64,000 bases of DNA, from contig NW_023503608.1 of assembly GCF_014529535.1 (NCBI RefSeq), forward strand, positions 62,001 to 126,000, read 5' to 3'. Shown here piece after piece: positions 60,745-64,000 of this stretch. A model generated the notes under the pieces. That model ran no database searches. It was not told the origin of the DNA and was given only the letters and a program-made list of their open reading frames with translations. The DNA comes from Bradysia coprophila. Taxonomy: Eukaryota > Arthropoda > Insecta > Diptera > Sciaridae. Every line of letters starts with the position of its first letter. Position 1 is the stretch's first letter. A program made the position numbers and the translations under genes.

Positions 60745-60879
60745 ATGGCGATTTCTGTCGCTAATCCTTATTACTACAACGAACTCATTAGCTTCACGGA
60801 ACCTATGCGCATGACGCAAAGCTTCGATTATCCAATAGAAGAACAAATGGACTTCCGCAGCTCGAACATTGCAGACGAG
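60745..60879 (+). CDS. First coding exon of an unrecognised gene running off to the right
   Basis: ATG at 60745 (context CACGAATGG) opens exactly 45 codons, ending at GAG|GTATGT. The peptide starts MAISVANPYYYNELISFTEP and continues through MRMTQSFDYPIEEQMDF. Codon use is more GC-rich in third positions than the surroundings, supporting coding. No domain is visible. The long leader, short first exon and following intron of more than 3 kb are typical of developmental or transcriptional regulators, but that is inference. No second exon is seen before the window ends. Confidence 0.6.
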
Positions 60880-63123
60880 GTATGTATATATATACAGTAC
60901 TACAGAGAGCAATTGACTCATTATATTGAAATTATACTGAAAAATGAGTATACGAAGTGGTTACATGTCGTGGGGTTAACAGCTCCGAAAAGTCGTGGCC
61001 CATGGTCCACAAAAGTCACTATTCAAATACATGTAAAGTCAAAGTCATTGGTTCAGTTTGACGCTCAGCTCCATATAAAAGTCACAGCTCACGGTTTTCT
61101 AAAGTAGTTTCACCCTCCATTAAATCATGTCTCTAATGTTAACTACAACATTTCAAAATTCTGATTTGTACGACTTCCAGTCACAAAATTCGTAAGACAC
61201 AAATAACGTAATACAAAACCGTACGAAAATATTTAACACCTTGAAAACCATGCTCCTGCAGAGATATGAAAGAAAAACGAAATACGTCAAAAGCCTCACG
61301 TCACATATGGTGGCATGCAGGATGTAATGTATCCGCGATAAAGACGTTCCGTTAAAGACCTTAAACCTATTCCTTGCTGAATATTTTAAGCTTTGCAGCA
61401 TTGTGAATTTGTATTCCGAATTTCGTCTCGCGTTTTTGTCAAATTTGTGATCTCCCTTATAGATACAAGTAGACCTCTAAATTCTAGAAATATTTTTCAA
61501 TTTATGATAGACGAAAAGTCTACCATAGATTGCATTTACCGGCTCAATGTTTATATAGATCAAAACTGGTAAATTCTGCCAATTATTGAGTGATTACGTG
61601 AAACATTCATCGAATCAAGTTTTTTTTTTAATTTTCTTCCGTTTTCTTCATGCTAATAACAGAATCGTCAAAGTTCAATAAATTTTACTAACAAATGAGA
61701 TCAATGTCGCAAACTCTTTGTTGGTACAGCAAGGCAAATTAGTCTATTTTTACAATGCGACAACTCTCATTCATAATAATTTCTTCGCGTCGGAACTTGC
61801 GTCACAGTACCGTAATAAGGTGGAACAATGATTAAAATTCTGTTTGAAAAATAAAATTTACAAAATAAATAAAAACATTCGCAGATCTAATATTCTGCAC
61901 GTGAAATTATTTAGTATGTAGAACACATCAAAATTGTTGGAATACTGATGATGGTTAACATGGAACATTTGGTTAACATTGACGAACGATAAATCGTTTT
62001 TTTTTTTCTGTTTCATTAATTGAGTAATGAGCTAGGTCAATAAATGAATGAATGCAAACGATTTGACAAATTACCTAGTTTTGAAATTGTCGAATTTATT
62101 TTCAATAGACTCTGAATTAAGCTAAATTGAGCCAAATCAATCGAAGTGATTCTTATCGAATGTATTAAGGACTTACCAAGTCTTCGCTTCTTATTCGAAT
62201 CTCTCAATTATCACAATCAATTTGTCTAAAACGTAATGTTGAATGTTTGGCATAATCAAATTCAATATCATTCCGATGAGTCGAGTTTTAAAATTCATAG
62301 CCACGATTTCGTTACCCTACCAAACACCTGTACTAATTAAACAATAATTAGATGCACAAACATAGTCGCTGTTCCAGTTCCGTGTCCATTTCCAAATAAA
62401 AATCCATTGTGATAACAACCGATGACTTTACATAATATTATGTACACTTCCCGTAGAAAACTTTATGTTTTTTTATTGACAAACTCAACATTACAATGTC
62501 TGTTCGTCTGGCGGTAAAACGAATGAGTTGTTAATTTTCATAACCGTAGCTCATTAACGTAACGGTTCGGACTTACTACATTGAATGAACATAGTCGTTT
62601 TTAGCACGAAACATAATAATCCTAATTAATCTTTCATGACATTTTTCTTTCTTTAAAAAATTACTTCTGGCTAATATCACCACACCAGGACTGGCCAATA
62701 GGACAATGCCTGAGGCACCTTATAATCTTTTTTCTGCTCATTTATAAAATTAAAAGTAAGATTTTGATTTCATTATTTTGTTAGAATATTCAGCCTATCC
62801 AATTAGGGACTCGTACCTTCCACTAACTAGCTTAATAAATCTTTGTCAATCGACAGAGATTCTCTATATATTTAGTGAGGAAATAACAGAGACGGTCATA
62901 CATTGTCATGGGCCAAATTCAGATTGAAAGTTTGTCCACACAACAGTTGTGTTTTTCAGTTTCTTCATTATCTGTTATCGACAGAAACGAAAAAATAACC
63001 GACGATACCTTGAACCAGAGAAGTAATTTTAAAACATTTATTTATCAGCATTGGTACATATATCACATTTTAGCACATAAAAAATCAAATTCAAAATCCA
63101 ATTTTAAAATTCAAATCTCTAAA
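60880..63123. other. Probable first intron, no gene seen
   Basis: Contains a copy (about 61012-61055) of sequence from the MITE at 17288, inverted. A single hAT-like end (CAGGACTGGCCAATAGG) lies at about 62687. The rest is AT-rich with no coding signal. Confidence 0.4.
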
Positions 63124-63275
63124 TCACAAATAAAAGATCTCCTCCATTTTCTCAGACTCCATAAACGCCCCCATGACTGAGGCTGCATTCCCTTTCTGGA
63201 TCGCAATGCTAATCCGTTGCTGAATAAAAGACTTGGTTCTAGGTTCGTGTGTCTTCAAAGTTATAATCTTAGCAA
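63124..63275 (-). mobile_element. Retroelement 3' fragment, fourth copy, cut by a hAT MITE
   Basis: The minus strand reads KIITLKTHEPRTKSFIQQRI then SIAIQKGNAASVMGAF and ends EEIFYL at a TGA (63124-63126). This is the same C-terminus as at 32156. The MITE at 63276 lies directly upstream in the element's orientation, so more of this copy probably continues beyond the window. Confidence 0.75.
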
Positions 63276-64000
63276 CAGGGTTCCTTAACGTTAAAACTTT
63301 ATCATAAAAGTTTCACTTCGTACCGCTTCGAAATAGAACTTTTGCTTTTTCGGTACAGTTCATAACGAAATCGGTGTAACGAAAAATTATTTCGGTATGG
63401 TTTAACGTTATAAAGAGAAACGAAATTTTTTCCGGTATAGCGTAACGTTACAAAGAGAAACGAAATATTTTCCGGTGTGGCTTAACGTTACGAAGTAAAA
63501 CCAAATTTTTTCCGGTATGCCTTCAAACGAATTTATTTGCGGTATGGCTTAACGTTACAAAGAGAAACGAAATCGTTTTTGGAAAGATTGTAACGTTACA
63601 GAAATAAAAAAGAACTAGTGTCAAAAAAGTTGCGGTTTCCGGAGCTGTAAACAATAAAAATACAAAAATTTCATGATAAATGCTCCGTTTTATAATTATA
63701 TTACTTCAAAATTCAATAAAAAAAACATTTACGATAGAAAATATTCGTATAAACCTCCCTTTAGACCAGGCTATTACTGTAATTTACTCTAATTTTCAAG
63801 ATACTGTATTGGAACAGTTAATTGTCTTAACGTTATTTAATTTATCGAAAAATATTCCGTATCATGGTAACGTTACGGAATGTAACGGAAAGAATTTCGT
63901 TTTCTTTTAACGTTACGAGATGTACCGGAAAAATTTACGTTTTCTTGTAACGTTACGAGATGTACCGAAAAACATTTCGTTAGCAAAAACCGTTTTAGAT
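63276..64000. mobile_element. hAT-type MITE, second copy, cut by window end
   Basis: Starts CAGGGTTCCTTAACG and is nearly identical to 13864-14632. I see three indels (a 13-base net loss at about 63523, a 9-base gain at about 63694, one 40-base tandem unit fewer near 63930) and a few substitutions. Its left target site is CTTAGCAA (63268-63275). The right end lies outside. Confidence 0.9.

Overview
This is an AT-rich animal nuclear DNA window. It has small spliced genes with short introns, long gene-poor stretches and many miniature transposons. Every host gene I recognise is a eukaryotic family with its closest remembered relatives in insects. Intron size, the CAAAATG-type start contexts and the gene content suggest a dipteran, possibly a nematoceran such as a fungus gnat. 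The family-level guess is inference only. I see no bacterial operons, rRNA, CRISPR array or intact tRNA gene.

Layout. 1-2.1 kb: possible terminal exons of a gene entering from the left, and two very small protein genes (a membrane protein and a secreted one). 6.5 kb: TMEM170-like membrane protein (-). 7.6-8.05 kb: a LINE fragment. 10.4-11.3 kb: BCNT/CFDP1 chromatin protein (+). 12.3-13.6 kb: a six-exon, seven-finger C2H2 protein (-). 13.9-14.8 kb: a complete 0.9 kb hAT-type non-autonomous transposon with perfect 8-bp target duplications; a second, cut-off copy fills the last 725 bases of the window. 16.3-17.1 kb: FAM136A (+). 19.5-20.3 kb: a second LINE type (-). 20.8-21.9 kb: a composite repeat with tRNA-like motifs. 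22.8-24.1 kb: a secreted beta-propeller resembling streptogramin (virginiamycin B) lyases (+), flanked by a direct repeat. 29.3-31.95 kb: cysteine dioxygenase (+). 32-37.5 kb: a cluster of retroelement 3' fragments, foldback elements and a partial duplicate of ariadne-2. 38.1-42.0 kb: complete seven-exon ariadne-2 RBR ubiquitin ligase (-). 42-54.4 kb: no gene seen, at least six inverted-repeat elements. 54.5-55.9 kb: ADAT3/Tad3, the inactive partner subunit of the tRNA A34 deaminase (+). 55.9-64 kb: MITEs, a probable long 5' leader and the first coding exon of an unrecognised gene at 60.7 kb.

The recognised genes have unrelated housekeeping roles: chromatin, tRNA modification, ubiquitin ligation, thiol catabolism and mitochondria. 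I see no pathway cluster. The exon models for ZNF, FAM136A, Cdo, ari-2, the lyase-like gene and Adat3 were built by hand from splice signals, and each keeps an open frame from start to stop across all joins.

Most interesting are: the lyase-like secreted gene between direct repeats; the ari-2 partial duplicate, which preserves the empty site of two nested insertions in the ari-2 intron; four copies of one retroelement C-terminal domain with a possible restriction-like endonuclease signature; and a recently active hAT MITE family.
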